DNA of 64,000 nt from Bacteroidetes bacterium UBA4414 (GTDB lineage Bacteria; Bacteroidota; Bacteroidia; Chitinophagales; Chitinophagaceae), in NCBI GenBank assembly GCA_002389765.1, contig DGQM01000013.1, forward strand, positions 1 to 64,000, written 5' to 3'. Below the pieces are notes generated by a model. It was not told the origin of the DNA. It saw only the letters and a program-made list of their open reading frames with translations, and did no database searches. Shown here piece by piece: positions 51,692 through 60,825 of the stretch. The number at the start of each line of letters is the position of its first letter. The stretch's first letter is position 1. The translations under genes and the position numbers were made by a program.

Positions 51692-53374
51692 ATGAACAAA
51701 CATCTATCAAAATTAGTATTAGTGCTGCTGTGCCTGTTGGCAAATGTCGTGAATGCGCAGACATATATCAGAACTGCTACTGGTGCTAACAACTATTTCC
51801 CTTTAGGTACTGGTTCATTAGCTTCCACGAACAACAGGGTTCAGTATTTGTATTATCCGTCAGATTTTACGCCTACAGTGCCTATGGGCGTTATTACAAA
51901 GGTTTATTTCAAGGCTGGTAATACTACAACGTATACCTACAATGATATGACGCTGCAGATAGGTACAACTACATTGACAGCTATGCCAACAACTGCTACA
52001 CCTTGGGTGTCGGGGTTGAGTACTGCGTACTATGCTAGTAGCAGAACTATTACTGCAGTATCAGGAAACTGGTTTGAGTTTACACTCACATCTCCTTTCT
52101 TTTGGGATGGCACATCTAATATCATTGTTGATATTTATTCTGCAAGCAATGGTACAATTATTCTTGAGCAAGGCAGTTTAGGCGGAAACAGACGTATGTG
52201 GGGTACTTATAATGCCGCAACATCTACAAGTGGTGGTACGGGTAGTGCTTCATTGGCGTTAGATATCATTCCCGGCTCTCCATGTACTAAAACAACAGCA
52301 CTGGCTGCTACAAATATAGCATCAACAAGGGCTACCGTAAACTGGACGCCCGTTCCTGGTTCTTTCAAATACGAATATGTGATAGATACCACAACGCCTG
52401 GTATGGCCATTACGCCAATTACAGCTACTACAGCTACAAGTGCGTTAGTAACAGGTTTGTATCCTAACAAAACACACTATCTGCGTGTGCGCAACTATTG
52501 CAGTGCTATCAGCTATTCTATGTGGGATACTATCGCATTCACTACACTGCCTCCGTGCAAAGTTCCTTATGGTTTTGTAGTATCAAACGTAGACAGCAAT
52601 TCCGGATACATTCAGTGGACACAAGACCCTAATGTTACAGGGTATGATATATTGGTAGATACTTTCAGAAACGCGCCATTATCTACAAACCCGAACATTA
52701 CTACTCAAACAACCAACTCTAAAGCATTAACCGGGCTTAAAGAGGGTAGATGGCAGTATGTACATATCCGCGCAAAATGCGTGCAGAACGACTCTTCGGC
52801 ATGGTCATTAGACTCTTTCTATACACCAACCCCTTGTCGTAAGCCTGTACCGTCGCTTACTTACGTAAATGCTAACAATGCAATTGTGGCATGGTCTGCC
52901 GTGCCTACTGCCTATGCATATGAATACTATTTTGGTTCAGCATCGTCTATACCGGCAAATGGTACACCGCTAATTATGCCTACTCTGCAAATGCCTTATC
53001 TGCAACCTAAAACAGGTTATAGTGTACACGTGCGTTGTATGTGCTCTGACAATAGCATAAAAACAAGTTCAGGTTGGAGTTCTATAGACTTTACCACAAC
53101 GCCTGCTTTGGGTATTGAAAATGCGAATGCTGGAGCTTCATTGCAGATAGATGCATATCCAAACCCTGTAAAAGATATATTGAACATAAAAGCAACAGGT
53201 TTGAAAGGCAGTGCCAATATCCAAATTACCGATATCAAAGGTAGGGTGATGAACAGTCTGATAATTGATGCGGAGCAAACATCGCTCAATGTAAGTCACT
53301 ACGCTGCAGGTATCTACATATTGCAGTATACAGACAACGACAAAGTACAAAATATCAAGTTTACAAAACAATAA
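51692..53374 (+). CDS. Fibronectin-III secreted protein with T9SS sorting domain (swapped N-terminal module)
   Basis: A 560-residue protein: signal peptide (ends VVNAQ); a different N-terminal module at about 25-185 (ASTNNRVQYLYYPSDFTP, MGVITKVYFKAGNTTTYTYN), not the GEVED domain of its neighbours; three FnIII-like modules; and a T9SS sorting domain at about 475-560 (IDAYPNPVKDILNIKAT, AAGIYILQYTDNDK). The FnIII section shares long near-identical segments with the gene at 49816, including GLKEGRWQYVHIR and DSSAWSLDSFYTPTPCRKP. The start is ATG 51692; a TTG at 51689 is in frame directly before it. Monocistronic, with terminators on both sides. Confidence 0.87.
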   Translation: MNKHLSKLVLVLLCLLANVVNAQTYIRTATGANNYFPLGTGSLASTNNRVQYLYYPSDFTPTVPMGVITKVYFKAGNTTTYTYNDMTLQIGTTTLTAMPTTATPWVSGLSTAYYASSRTITAVSGNWFEFTLTSPFFWDGTSNIIVDIYSASNGTIILEQGSLGGNRRMWGTYNAATSTSGGTGSASLALDIIPGSPCTKTTALAATNIASTRATVNWTPVPGSFKYEYVIDTTTPGMAITPITATTATSALVTGLYPNKTHYLRVRNYCSAISYSMWDTIAFTTLPPCKVPYGFVVSNVDSNSGYIQWTQDPNVTGYDILVDTFRNAPLSTNPNITTQTTNSKALTGLKEGRWQYVHIRAKCVQNDSSAWSLDSFYTPTPCRKPVPSLTYVNANNAIVAWSAVPTAYAYEYYFGSASSIPANGTPLIMPTLQMPYLQPKTGYSVHVRCMCSDNSIKTSSGWSSIDFTTTPALGIENANAGASLQIDAYPNPVKDILNIKATGLKGSANIQITDIKGRVMNSLIIDAEQTSLNVSHYAAGIYILQYTDNDKVQNIKFTKQ

Positions 53375-53394
53375 TCTCGGGTTCAATCTATTCA

Positions 53395-53424
53395 AAAAAC
53401 AGCCGGCATTGTCCGGCTGTTTTT
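53395..53424 (+). terminator. Terminator after the second FnIII/T9SS gene
   Basis: A perfect 12-bp stem AAAAACAGCCGG/CCGGCTGTTTTT (53395-53406 with 53413-53424), loop CATTGT. Confidence 0.92.
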
Positions 53425-53645
53425 ATTGCAGCAAACATTAAAATCGCATTAATTATTTGCTACAGCCAACGGTTGTGCAAACGCTTTCTGATTAATAATC
53501 GTCTATCTATCAGCAGTGTTTGTATTTGTATTAAAAATACATGCAGACCGATAGCTTTGAGAATTAACTTTTTTTTATTATCATTGCTATTAGTGCTAAC
53601 TTTAAAGATTAAGTTTTTAAGATAAAATCCGCAAACGCAGATAGT

Positions 53646-55139
53646 ATGAATATTAAACTGTACCCGAAAATCAAAAAAGTATTTGCTGCAGCAAGCATGC
53701 TGTTATTATCGCAGGTAGCCGTTGCACAGTATTGTATACCTGTAGGGGGCTCTAATGGTAACTGTAAGGGTACTACTAGTCTTACAGGTATTCATATAAC
53801 TGGAGTCAAGACTACAGGTGCTACTCAAAATATCACCAATACTAATGCAACGTGTAACACATCAACAGGTTATACAGATTATACCAACACAGTTCCTGCT
53901 AATAAGTGTATTGCTAATGCAGGTGCTACCGTTAATTATACTGTAGATGTTTTTAATCATGGTCAAACATCTTACCCATACCGTATTTGTGTTTGGGTAG
54001 ACTGGAATCAAAATGATACGTTTGAAAATACGCTTAATTCAACAAATCCAATGGGTGAGTTGATAATCGTAACAGACTTAGCATTTACAGCATATACAAC
54101 GTCGAAGGCTGTTATGGTTCCTCTGGCTGCAAAGAATGGTTTAACACGTATGCGTGTACGTGCCGGTACACGTAATGGTCAAACTCCTCCTTTCCCGCCA
54201 ACAAACTTCGATCCTTGTGCTGCACTCTCTTTCCAATGGGGTGAGGTAGAAGATTATGACTTTGAGGTTATAAACCCATGTTTGCCTCCTAAGTCTCAAC
54301 CAATGACTAACCTGACGTACAACTCTGCTACAATCAATTGGAAAGCGCATCCTACAGCAATGTTGTACGAGTATACAATCAGTACTACAAATACTCCACC
54401 AACATCATACGGCTATTGGTATACTAATAAAACATTTGTTGAACTGCCTGATACAGCTACAGTTAATGCTACTATCAAAAGCCTGGAATGTGATACTAAA
54501 TACTACTACTGGGTACGCAGTATCTGCGATACAGTTGGTAAACAGTCATTAAACTGGGAATATTCTCCTTGGAGGTTAGACTCATTCACAACACCAAAAT
54601 GTTGTTATACACCTAAAGTGACGCTGTCTTACATCACAAGTACATCTGCAATTGCAAGCTGGAATCCGGTGCCAAGTGTAGTAGATTATGAATATGCAAT
54701 GCGTTCTGATACTATGACTCCGATAAGGGGGACTATTACAACTGCTACCAGTATATTCCTATCAGGATTAGCGCCTGGTACAGAATTGTACTTCTTCCTT
54801 CGTGCACGTTGTTCTCCAACACCGTACTCTCCGTGGGGCCTTGATTCATTCCTTACACAACCGGGTACAGGTATAACGCCTATAGGTGAGATAAAAGAAT
54901 TCAAAATACAAGCATTCCCTAATCCTGTAAAAGACAAAGTAACTCTGCGTGTTATGAAAGGACTGAAACAAGGTATGGGTAACGTTGAAATTTCTGATCT
55001 TGCAGGCCGTGTGATGAAGAATGAACAAATGGAAGGTGAAGTAAAAGAAATAGGTATAGAAAGCCTGCCAGCAGGCGTATACATACTGAAGTATACAGAT
55101 GATAAACATACAAACGTCATCAAGCTAAATAAAGAATAA
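53646..55139 (+). CDS. GEVED plus fibronectin-III secreted protein with T9SS sorting domain (third)
   Basis: A 497-residue protein: signal peptide (ends VAVAQ, about residue 27); GEVED domain at about 30-215 (RICVWVDWNQNDTFENTLN, FQWGEVEDYDFEVINP); two FnIII-like modules at about 220-405 (NSATINWKAHPTAMLYEYTI, TSAIASWNPVPSVVDYEYAM); and a T9SS sorting domain at about 415-497 (IQAFPNPVKDKVTLRVM, PAGVYILKYTDDKH). It belongs to the same family as the two preceding genes but lacks their near-identical central section. A TAACTTTA at 53597-53604 may be its -7 element. It ends in a strong terminator back to back with that of metK. Confidence 0.87.
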   Translation: MNIKLYPKIKKVFAAASMLLLSQVAVAQYCIPVGGSNGNCKGTTSLTGIHITGVKTTGATQNITNTNATCNTSTGYTDYTNTVPANKCIANAGATVNYTVDVFNHGQTSYPYRICVWVDWNQNDTFENTLNSTNPMGELIIVTDLAFTAYTTSKAVMVPLAAKNGLTRMRVRAGTRNGQTPPFPPTNFDPCAALSFQWGEVEDYDFEVINPCLPPKSQPMTNLTYNSATINWKAHPTAMLYEYTISTTNTPPTSYGYWYTNKTFVELPDTATVNATIKSLECDTKYYYWVRSICDTVGKQSLNWEYSPWRLDSFTTPKCCYTPKVTLSYITSTSAIASWNPVPSVVDYEYAMRSDTMTPIRGTITTATSIFLSGLAPGTELYFFLRARCSPTPYSPWGLDSFLTQPGTGITPIGEIKEFKIQAFPNPVKDKVTLRVMKGLKQGMGNVEISDLAGRVMKNEQMEGEVKEIGIESLPAGVYILKYTDDKHTNVIKLNKE

Positions 55140-55160
55140 TTTTCACACTTATTCATACTT

Positions 55161-55193
55161 AAAAGGGATGCTATTTAAAGCATCCCTTTTTTT
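55161..55193 (+). terminator. Terminator after the third FnIII/T9SS gene
   Basis: A 12-bp stem AAAAGGGATGCT/AGCATCCCTTTT (55161-55172 with 55179-55190), loop ATTTAA, followed by T. Confidence 0.9.
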
Positions 55194-55225
55194 GTGTAGC
55201 TAATTTGTGTAATACCGTAGACATA

Positions 55226-55257
55226 AAAAATCCCCTCAGTTATCTGAGGGGATTTTT
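55226..55257 (-). terminator. Terminator of metK
   Basis: A perfect 14-bp stem (55226-55239 with 55244-55257, core TCCCCTCAG), loop TTAT, A run on one side and T run on the other; on the minus strand it lies 19 bases after the metK stop. Confidence 0.92.
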
Positions 55258-55276
55258 CTTATTTTAAGCTATAAGC

Positions 55277-56530
55277 TTATTTCAGTTTGAAGGCTTTTTT
55301 CACTTTCGCAACGTAGTCCAGTTTCTCCCAAGTAAAGAGTTCCACTTTTACGTTCTTAGTTTTGCCATCTGCAGACTTGAATGTTTTAGTAACTGTCTGC
55401 GATTCGCGGCCCATATGGCCATAAGCAGCACACTCGCTATACATAGGCTGGCGCAGTTTCAGGCGCTGCTCTATGAAGTAAGGACGCATATCAAATACTT
55501 CCTCCACCAGTTTAGCTATCTGGCCATCATTCATATTTACTTTTGCAGTACCGTAAGTGTTTACATAGATGCCCATTGGTTTTGCAACACCGATTGCGTA
55601 TGATACTTGTACCAGTACTTCGTCGCAAACACCGGCAGCTACCAGGTTTTTAGCAATGTGGCGTGTAGCATATGCAGCAGAACGATCTACTTTACTAGGG
55701 TCTTTACCGCTGAAAGCACCACCACCGTGTGCACCCTTACCACCGTAAGTATCTACGATGATTTTACGGCCTGTAAGACCAGTATCACCATGCGGACCAC
55801 CTATTACAAACTTACCCGTAGGGTTGATGTGGTAGTTGATTTTGTTATTGAACAAAGATTTGTACTGAGGATACATCTTCATAACGCGAGGTATCAGTAT
55901 GTTCAGTACATCTTTCTTGATTGTTTCCTGCATTTTCTTCTCTTCAGCAAAATCATCGTGCTGTGTAGAGATAACGATTGTGTCGATGCGTACAGGCTTG
56001 TTATCGTCGCTATACTCAAGCGTTACCTGGCTTTTAGCATCAGGACGCAGGTATTTCATTTGTTTACCTTCGCGGCGGATGGCAGATAGTTCGCGCAGCA
56101 ATGCATGAGCCATATCCAATGCCAATGGCATATAGTTGGCAGTTTCATTTGTAGCATAGCCAAACATCATACCCTGGTCACCCGCGCCTTGGTCTTCTTT
56201 CTTCTTTTTATCTACACCTTGGTTGATGTCCGGAGATTGCTCGTGGATGGCAGAAAGCACACCGCAAGAGTTTGCCTCAAACATGTATTCGCTTTTTGTG
56301 TAGCCTATCTTGGTTATCACATCGCGAGCTATGCTTTGCGCATCTATGTATGTGTTACATTTCACTTCGCCCGCCAGTATTACCTGCCCTGTTGTTACCA
56401 GTGTTTCGCAGGCAATTTTAGAATTCGGATCCCATGCAAGGAAGTTATCTACTAATGCGTCTGATATCTGATCCGCTACTTTATCCGGATGTCCTTCTGA
56501 TACAGACTCTGAAGTGAATAAATAAGGCAT
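55277..56530 (-). CDS. metK: S-adenosylmethionine synthetase
   Basis: A 417-residue enzyme that makes SAM from methionine and ATP in the cytoplasm. Signature motifs are GHPDKVADQISDALVD at the N-terminus, GAGDQGMMFGYATNE, GDTGLTGRKIIVDTYGG with the P-loop-like GGGAFSGKDPSKVDRSAAY, and the C-terminal LRQPMYSECAAYGHMGR. Length is typical of the Bacteroidota enzyme, which is longer than the E. coli one. It starts 62 bases after the glmS stop on the same strand, but has its own terminator; I see no SAM riboswitch in the upstream gap. Confidence 0.96.
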   Translation of the reverse strand: MPYLFTSESVSEGHPDKVADQISDALVDNFLAWDPNSKIACETLVTTGQVILAGEVKCNTYIDAQSIARDVITKIGYTKSEYMFEANSCGVLSAIHEQSPDINQGVDKKKKEDQGAGDQGMMFGYATNETANYMPLALDMAHALLRELSAIRREGKQMKYLRPDAKSQVTLEYSDDNKPVRIDTIVISTQHDDFAEEKKMQETIKKDVLNILIPRVMKMYPQYKSLFNNKINYHINPTGKFVIGGPHGDTGLTGRKIIVDTYGGKGAHGGGAFSGKDPSKVDRSAAYATRHIAKNLVAAGVCDEVLVQVSYAIGVAKPMGIYVNTYGTAKVNMNDGQIAKLVEEVFDMRPYFIEQRLKLRQPMYSECAAYGHMGRESQTVTKTFKSADGKTKNVKVELFTWEKLDYVAKVKKAFKLK

Positions 56531-56592
56531 TTTATGTTGTGTTTACTAATAATTATTTAATGGTTCGCAATATAGGCATTTGCATGCTTACA

Positions 56593-58431
56593 TTACTCAA
56601 CTGTTACTGATTTTGCAAGGTTACGTGGTTGGTCTACGTTACAACCGCGCAAGATTGCTATGTGATATGCCAGCAATTGCAGCGGCACAATCGTTACCAA
56701 TGGCGACAGTATTTCTTCTGTTTCAGGTACTTCGATGATGTGGTCTGCCAGTGCGCGTATCTGCGTATCGCCTTTGTTTACCACGGCAATGATTTTACCC
56801 TTACGTGCTTTTACCTCTTGTACGTTCGATACTATTTTCTCGTACGCACTATGGTTAGTAGCCAGGAATACTACCGGCATTTCTTCGTCTATCAATGCGA
56901 TAGGGCCGTGCTTCATTTCAGCAGCAGGGTAGCCCTCTGCGTGTATGTAAGATATTTCTTTCAGTTTCAGTGCGCCTTCCAGTGCTACCGGGAAGTTGTA
57001 TCCACGGCCCAGATACAGGAAGTTGGTGGCATCTTTGTAGATAGCAGCCAGTTCTTTTATCTGTGCATCCAGCTTCAGCGTTTCTTCTATCTTCTTAGGT
57101 ATGTTCTCCAGTTCGTACAATATCTCGCGCAGTTTAGATGTAGATACCGTGCCTTTTTGCTGTGCTATTTGCAGGGCAATCAGCGTCAGCATACATATCT
57201 GTGTAGAGAAGGCTTTGGTAGATGCCACACCTATTTCAGGCCCTGCGTGTGTGTAAGAGCCTGCATGCGATGTACGTGCTATAGAAGAGCCAATCACATT
57301 GCAGATACCATATATCAGTGCTTGTCTTTCTTTAGCCAACTCTATTGCCGCCAAAGTATCGGCAGTTTCGCCCGATTGTGATATAGCAAGGATAACATCG
57401 CTCTCGTTGATTACCGGATTGCGGTAACGGAATTCTGATGCGTATTCTACCTCTACAGGTACACGTGCCAGGTCTTCAATCAGATATTCACCTATCAGGC
57501 CACTATGCCATGATGTACCACAAGCAGTTACTAGGAAACGCTTAGCATTGTCTATACGATTGATGTATTCGCTCAGTCCGCCCAGTTTTATCCAGCCTTG
57601 TTGCGCATTCATACGACCTCGCAGGCTGTCTTCAATAGCTTTAGGCTGTTCGTATATCTCCTTCAGCATGAAGTGCTCAAAACCACCTTTTTCAATAGCT
57701 TCCAGGCTCATCTCCAACGTTTTGATAGCCGGAGATTTCTTGATATTGCCCAGTGTTTTGATGGTAAAGCTACCATCGCGGTTCACTACACCATACTCCT
57801 GATCGTCCAGATACACTACATTCTTAGTGTACTCGATGATAGGAGAGGCATCAGATGCGATGAAGAATTCATCATCGCCTACACCTATTACCAACGGGCT
57901 TCCTTTGCGGGCAGCTATCAGTTGGTTGGGGTTGTTTTTATCTATTACTACAATAGCGTATGCACCTACTACTTCGTTCAGCGCCACGCGTACTGCATCT
58001 TCCAGTGTGCTTTTATCCTGTTTCCATACTTCTTCTACCAGATTCACCAGCACTTCGGTATCAGTATCAGAATGGAAAGTATAACCGCGTTTTTGCAGCT
58101 CTTCTTTGATGGCTGCATAGTTCTCAATAATACCATTGTGGATGATGGCAAGATTGCCCGATTGAGACAAATGCGGGTGCGCATTGCGATCGTTTGGCTC
58201 ACCATGCGTAGCCCAACGCGTATGACCAATGCCTATTGTGGCATTCAGCTCTTTGCCATCGGTTACTTTTTCAAGTTCGCTTACCTTGCCTGCTTTTTTA
58301 TATACAGTCAGGTCGCCATTCAGCAAAGCAATGCCGGCACTGTCATAGCCCCTGTATTCAAGGCGTTTCAGCCCTTTCAGTAAAATAGGGAAAGCCTCTT
58401 TAGTGCCTATATATCCAACAATACCACACAT
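56593..58431 (-). CDS. glmS: Glutamine--fructose-6-phosphate aminotransferase (isomerising)
   Basis: A 612-residue enzyme making glucosamine 6-phosphate, the first step to UDP-GlcNAc for peptidoglycan and LPS. The N-terminal glutaminase domain begins MCGIVGYIG with the catalytic Cys2, and contains GHTRWATHGEPNDRNAHPH. Two SIS domains follow at about 285-430 (TACGTSWHSGLIGEYLIED, AISQSGETADTL) and 455-595 (LYLGRGYNFPVALEGALKLK), ending QPRNLAKSVTVE. All domains are intact. It is the third gene of a unit with the starch-synthase-like and DUF4270 genes, 15 bases after the latter. Confidence 0.96.
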   Translation of the reverse strand: MCGIVGYIGTKEAFPILLKGLKRLEYRGYDSAGIALLNGDLTVYKKAGKVSELEKVTDGKELNATIGIGHTRWATHGEPNDRNAHPHLSQSGNLAIIHNGIIENYAAIKEELQKRGYTFHSDTDTEVLVNLVEEVWKQDKSTLEDAVRVALNEVVGAYAIVVIDKNNPNQLIAARKGSPLVIGVGDDEFFIASDASPIIEYTKNVVYLDDQEYGVVNRDGSFTIKTLGNIKKSPAIKTLEMSLEAIEKGGFEHFMLKEIYEQPKAIEDSLRGRMNAQQGWIKLGGLSEYINRIDNAKRFLVTACGTSWHSGLIGEYLIEDLARVPVEVEYASEFRYRNPVINESDVILAISQSGETADTLAAIELAKERQALIYGICNVIGSSIARTSHAGSYTHAGPEIGVASTKAFSTQICMLTLIALQIAQQKGTVSTSKLREILYELENIPKKIEETLKLDAQIKELAAIYKDATNFLYLGRGYNFPVALEGALKLKEISYIHAEGYPAAEMKHGPIALIDEEMPVVFLATNHSAYEKIVSNVQEVKARKGKIIAVVNKGDTQIRALADHIIEVPETEEILSPLVTIVPLQLLAYHIAILRGCNVDQPRNLAKSVTVE

Positions 58432-58446
58432 AAGTAGTACAATGTT

Positions 58447-59844
58447 TTAGTTGACTTGAGAATAAGTTATGTTCAAACGTATTTTATAGGTACTGTGCTT
58501 GCCCCCGGCTATCATTCTATATGCTGCAGGGTATGTTACCGTACCATTTATACGTAAATGTAATTCATCTACCTGATTGATAATAGCTTTCTGTACTTCT
58601 CTTGGTATGTTGATGTACCATTGAGTAACAGTGATGCCATTGATAGTAACCGTACGTTTTACACCATCAATAAAATCAAGCGGACCAGTATCGCCCGAAG
58701 GGTAGAGGTCTTGTATAGTATAAGATTTGCCGCTTGCATCTACACCTACAGGAAACAGTTTGGTTGGTTCCGTCATTTTATCAGCATCTGCGTCTCCGGC
58801 AATGCTGACACGTGTTATGACCAGTTGGGCTTTGTTTATAATAGCTTTCGGCAGATACTTGATATAAGGTATTCTGACGTCTATAGCTGCACCGGGCTCG
58901 TTTTGTAACAGTACAATAGAGTCTGATTTTTGCCCCGTAAGATGCTTTACAAATGTATATGCAGGGTAGCCATTGTAATTGCGTGTAATGCGGTTGAAGT
59001 GTGCGCAATCGCCTGTAGTATAGTTCAGGAAATTTGTAGAAACTTTATCAGGAGAGGTGTTGCCGTTTTCGTTATAATAAAAAGCGATGCCTGCTCTTGA
59101 ATAGTCTGATGAGCCTGATAGATAGAAATAAGGTATTGTTTTTATGATATTGTTGTTGGTGTCTTTTGCAACAATATAAATACCCTTCATGGCGCTGATA
59201 AATTCTGCATTGTTATTAGCATTTTTAGCGATGGTCAGCAGTTCATTCATGAAGGCTGTTTTCAGCTTCAGGCGCAGGTGCGGTGCTCTGTTTGAGCCGG
59301 CTACTTTTACCGAATCTTTTAACTTGTATAGGTTGATACTGTTAGATTCATTCAGTTGATTGCCCCAATCTACAGCCTTGTATTGTTTGCTGTAGTAAGC
59401 AGTGTCTTTGCTCATGTCTTCCGTAACACGATATACAGCAAATTCCTCAATAGCACTCTGGTTGGTAGTATCGCCCCAGCTAAAGCCTGTGTATGGTAAT
59501 ATCAGTACCGCAGAGTCTGGTGTAGATGGTAGTGAAAGATTAGCAGCCGTAGGTATAAGCTGCATATATATACCCAGATTGGTTCTGCCAAAGAAGGCAT
59601 CATTACTGGTACCCAAGCCGTGTATTACGTTGGTAGTTGTTGGGGTAAAGCCTGTAGCCGTAGAGTCGTCCTCTACCGTAGTGGTATTAATTGTCAATGT
59701 ATCGCCGATAGCGTTGACAAAGATATTGTCTGAAGCCGGCGCAATACCTGCCTTCAATATAGTATCTTCCTTACAACCTGTAGTACTGATAGCAATGCCT
59801 GATACCAATACTGCAGTTGCAAGGTTCAATAAATTGTTTTTCAA
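58447..59844 (-). CDS. DUF4270 family exported lipoprotein
   Basis: A 465-residue protein with a lipobox (STTGC, about residue 24) and a beta-rich body typical of DUF4270 (SNDAFFGRTNLGIYMQL, DSAVLILPYTGFSWGD, HLRLKLKTAFMNELL, LHLRINGTVTYPAAYRM near the end). The family is found almost only in Bacteroidota and has no established function. Here, as in many relatives I recall, it lies between the single-domain starch synthase gene and glmS, next to divergent panC, a conserved neighbourhood that suggests a link with cell-envelope sugar supply (inference). It probably faces the cell surface or periplasm. Confidence 0.83.
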   Translation of the reverse strand: MKNNLLNLATAVLVSGIAISTTGCKEDTILKAGIAPASDNIFVNAIGDTLTINTTTVEDDSTATGFTPTTTNVIHGLGTSNDAFFGRTNLGIYMQLIPTAANLSLPSTPDSAVLILPYTGFSWGDTTNQSAIEEFAVYRVTEDMSKDTAYYSKQYKAVDWGNQLNESNSINLYKLKDSVKVAGSNRAPHLRLKLKTAFMNELLTIAKNANNNAEFISAMKGIYIVAKDTNNNIIKTIPYFYLSGSSDYSRAGIAFYYNENGNTSPDKVSTNFLNYTTGDCAHFNRITRNYNGYPAYTFVKHLTGQKSDSIVLLQNEPGAAIDVRIPYIKYLPKAIINKAQLVITRVSIAGDADADKMTEPTKLFPVGVDASGKSYTIQDLYPSGDTGPLDFIDGVKRTVTINGITVTQWYINIPREVQKAIINQVDELHLRINGTVTYPAAYRMIAGGKHSTYKIRLNITYSQVN

Positions 59845-59882
59845 CTTGGTAGTTATTTTCAGCGAAAGTGATAAAAGAAATA

Positions 59883-60707
59883 CTAAGACTCTGTTAAGCT
59901 TTTATACAAATCCAGCAGAGAGCTAACATCCTCTTTCCAGCTTTCTTCGTATTTCACCACTTTTTTGTAGCGGCTAGGCTTCACTTCGTCAGCTATAGCG
60001 CTGTCCAGTGTTTCAGAGCCGTGTACTACAACATCGGCATATTTGCTGCCACCCAGTGTCAGCGCCAGATTGGTACCGTCTTTAAATACGTCCAGATCTT
60101 TCTCTTTAATGTCTGCGCTTACCAGTGCTTTTTTCACAAAGCTAGGATGCAATGTTTCTGCAAACTGATTGTCCTGCGCCGTATATACAACTTTAGAATA
60201 GCCGAAAACTGGCTCTTTCTTATATGCTGTTTTCAGGTAGGCAGGTATCAGCGATGTCATCCAGCCGTGGCAGTGGATAACATGCGGAGGCCATCCGAAT
60301 TTCTTAACGGTTTCCAGTGCGCTTTTGCAGAAGAATATCATACGTTCTGCGTTATCGTCAAAGAAAGTATCGTTGTCGTCGCGGAATACGTGTTTGCGTT
60401 TGAAATAGTCATCATTATCCATAAAGTACACCTGCAGGCGAGCGTTTGGCAATGATGCAACCTTGATTATCAATGGATAATCGTCTTTATCTATAATAAC
60501 GTTGATGCCCGAGAGGCGTACAACCTCGTGCAGGCGGTGGCGGCGTTCGTTAATAAGGCCAAAGCGAGGCATGATAACACGCACTTCCAGGCCGGAATCG
60601 AAGGTTTTTACTGCCAGTTTGTTCAGTATATGAGCAAAATCTGTAAACTCAATGTAAGGTGATAGTTCGTTAGCTACAATTAAAACACGTTTTTTCTCTG
60701 CAGACAT
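59883..60707 (-). CDS. Glycogen/starch synthase-like protein with only the N-terminal GT5 domain
   Basis: A 274-residue protein beginning MSAEKKRVLIVANELSPYIE, the start of the GT5 Rossmann domain, with FAHILNKLAVKTFDSGLEVRV and HVIHCHGWMTSLIPAYLKTA as in glycogen synthases. The C-terminal glycosyltransferase lobe is absent, so the protein is about half the length of GlgA. The ADP-glucose pocket normally lies between the lobes, so activity is uncertain; this short form is regular in Bacteroidota and not a recent truncation. A longer frame to 60815 has no homology and overlaps the divergent promoter. It is the first gene of the unit with DUF4270 and glmS. A sensor or accessory role is possible. 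Confidence 0.82.
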   Translation of the reverse strand: MSAEKKRVLIVANELSPYIEFTDFAHILNKLAVKTFDSGLEVRVIMPRFGLINERRHRLHEVVRLSGINVIIDKDDYPLIIKVASLPNARLQVYFMDNDDYFKRKHVFRDDNDTFFDDNAERMIFFCKSALETVKKFGWPPHVIHCHGWMTSLIPAYLKTAYKKEPVFGYSKVVYTAQDNQFAETLHPSFVKKALVSADIKEKDLDVFKDGTNLALTLGGSKYADVVVHGSETLDSAIADEVKPSRYKKVVKYEESWKEDVSSLLDLYKSLTES

Positions 60708-60761
60708 TCGGAATGTTAGATTAAAACAAGAAAAAAAATTAAACTTGCCGGAAATTGTCTG

Positions 60762-60769
60762 CAAAATTA
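60762..60769 (-). promoter_or_regulatory. -7 element of the starch-synthase-like/DUF4270/glmS unit
   Basis: On the minus strand this reads TAATTTTG, an exact TAnnTTTG match, in the 118-base gap between this unit and divergent panC and 54 bases before the ATG at 60707. Confidence 0.5.
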
Positions 60770-60825
60770 CGAAAATATTATATTCCAACCCCGACAAATA
60801 AACGGATAAGCGCAAAAATTACGAT

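Noticed and set aside
56531..56592. Possible SAM riboswitch before metK
   Set aside because: The gap is only 62 bases, with no paired structure of the known SAM classes.
60708..60815. Longer start for the starch-synthase-like gene
   Set aside because: The extra residues have no homology to the GT5 start, contain the promoter-like element and leave almost no room for the divergent panC promoter.
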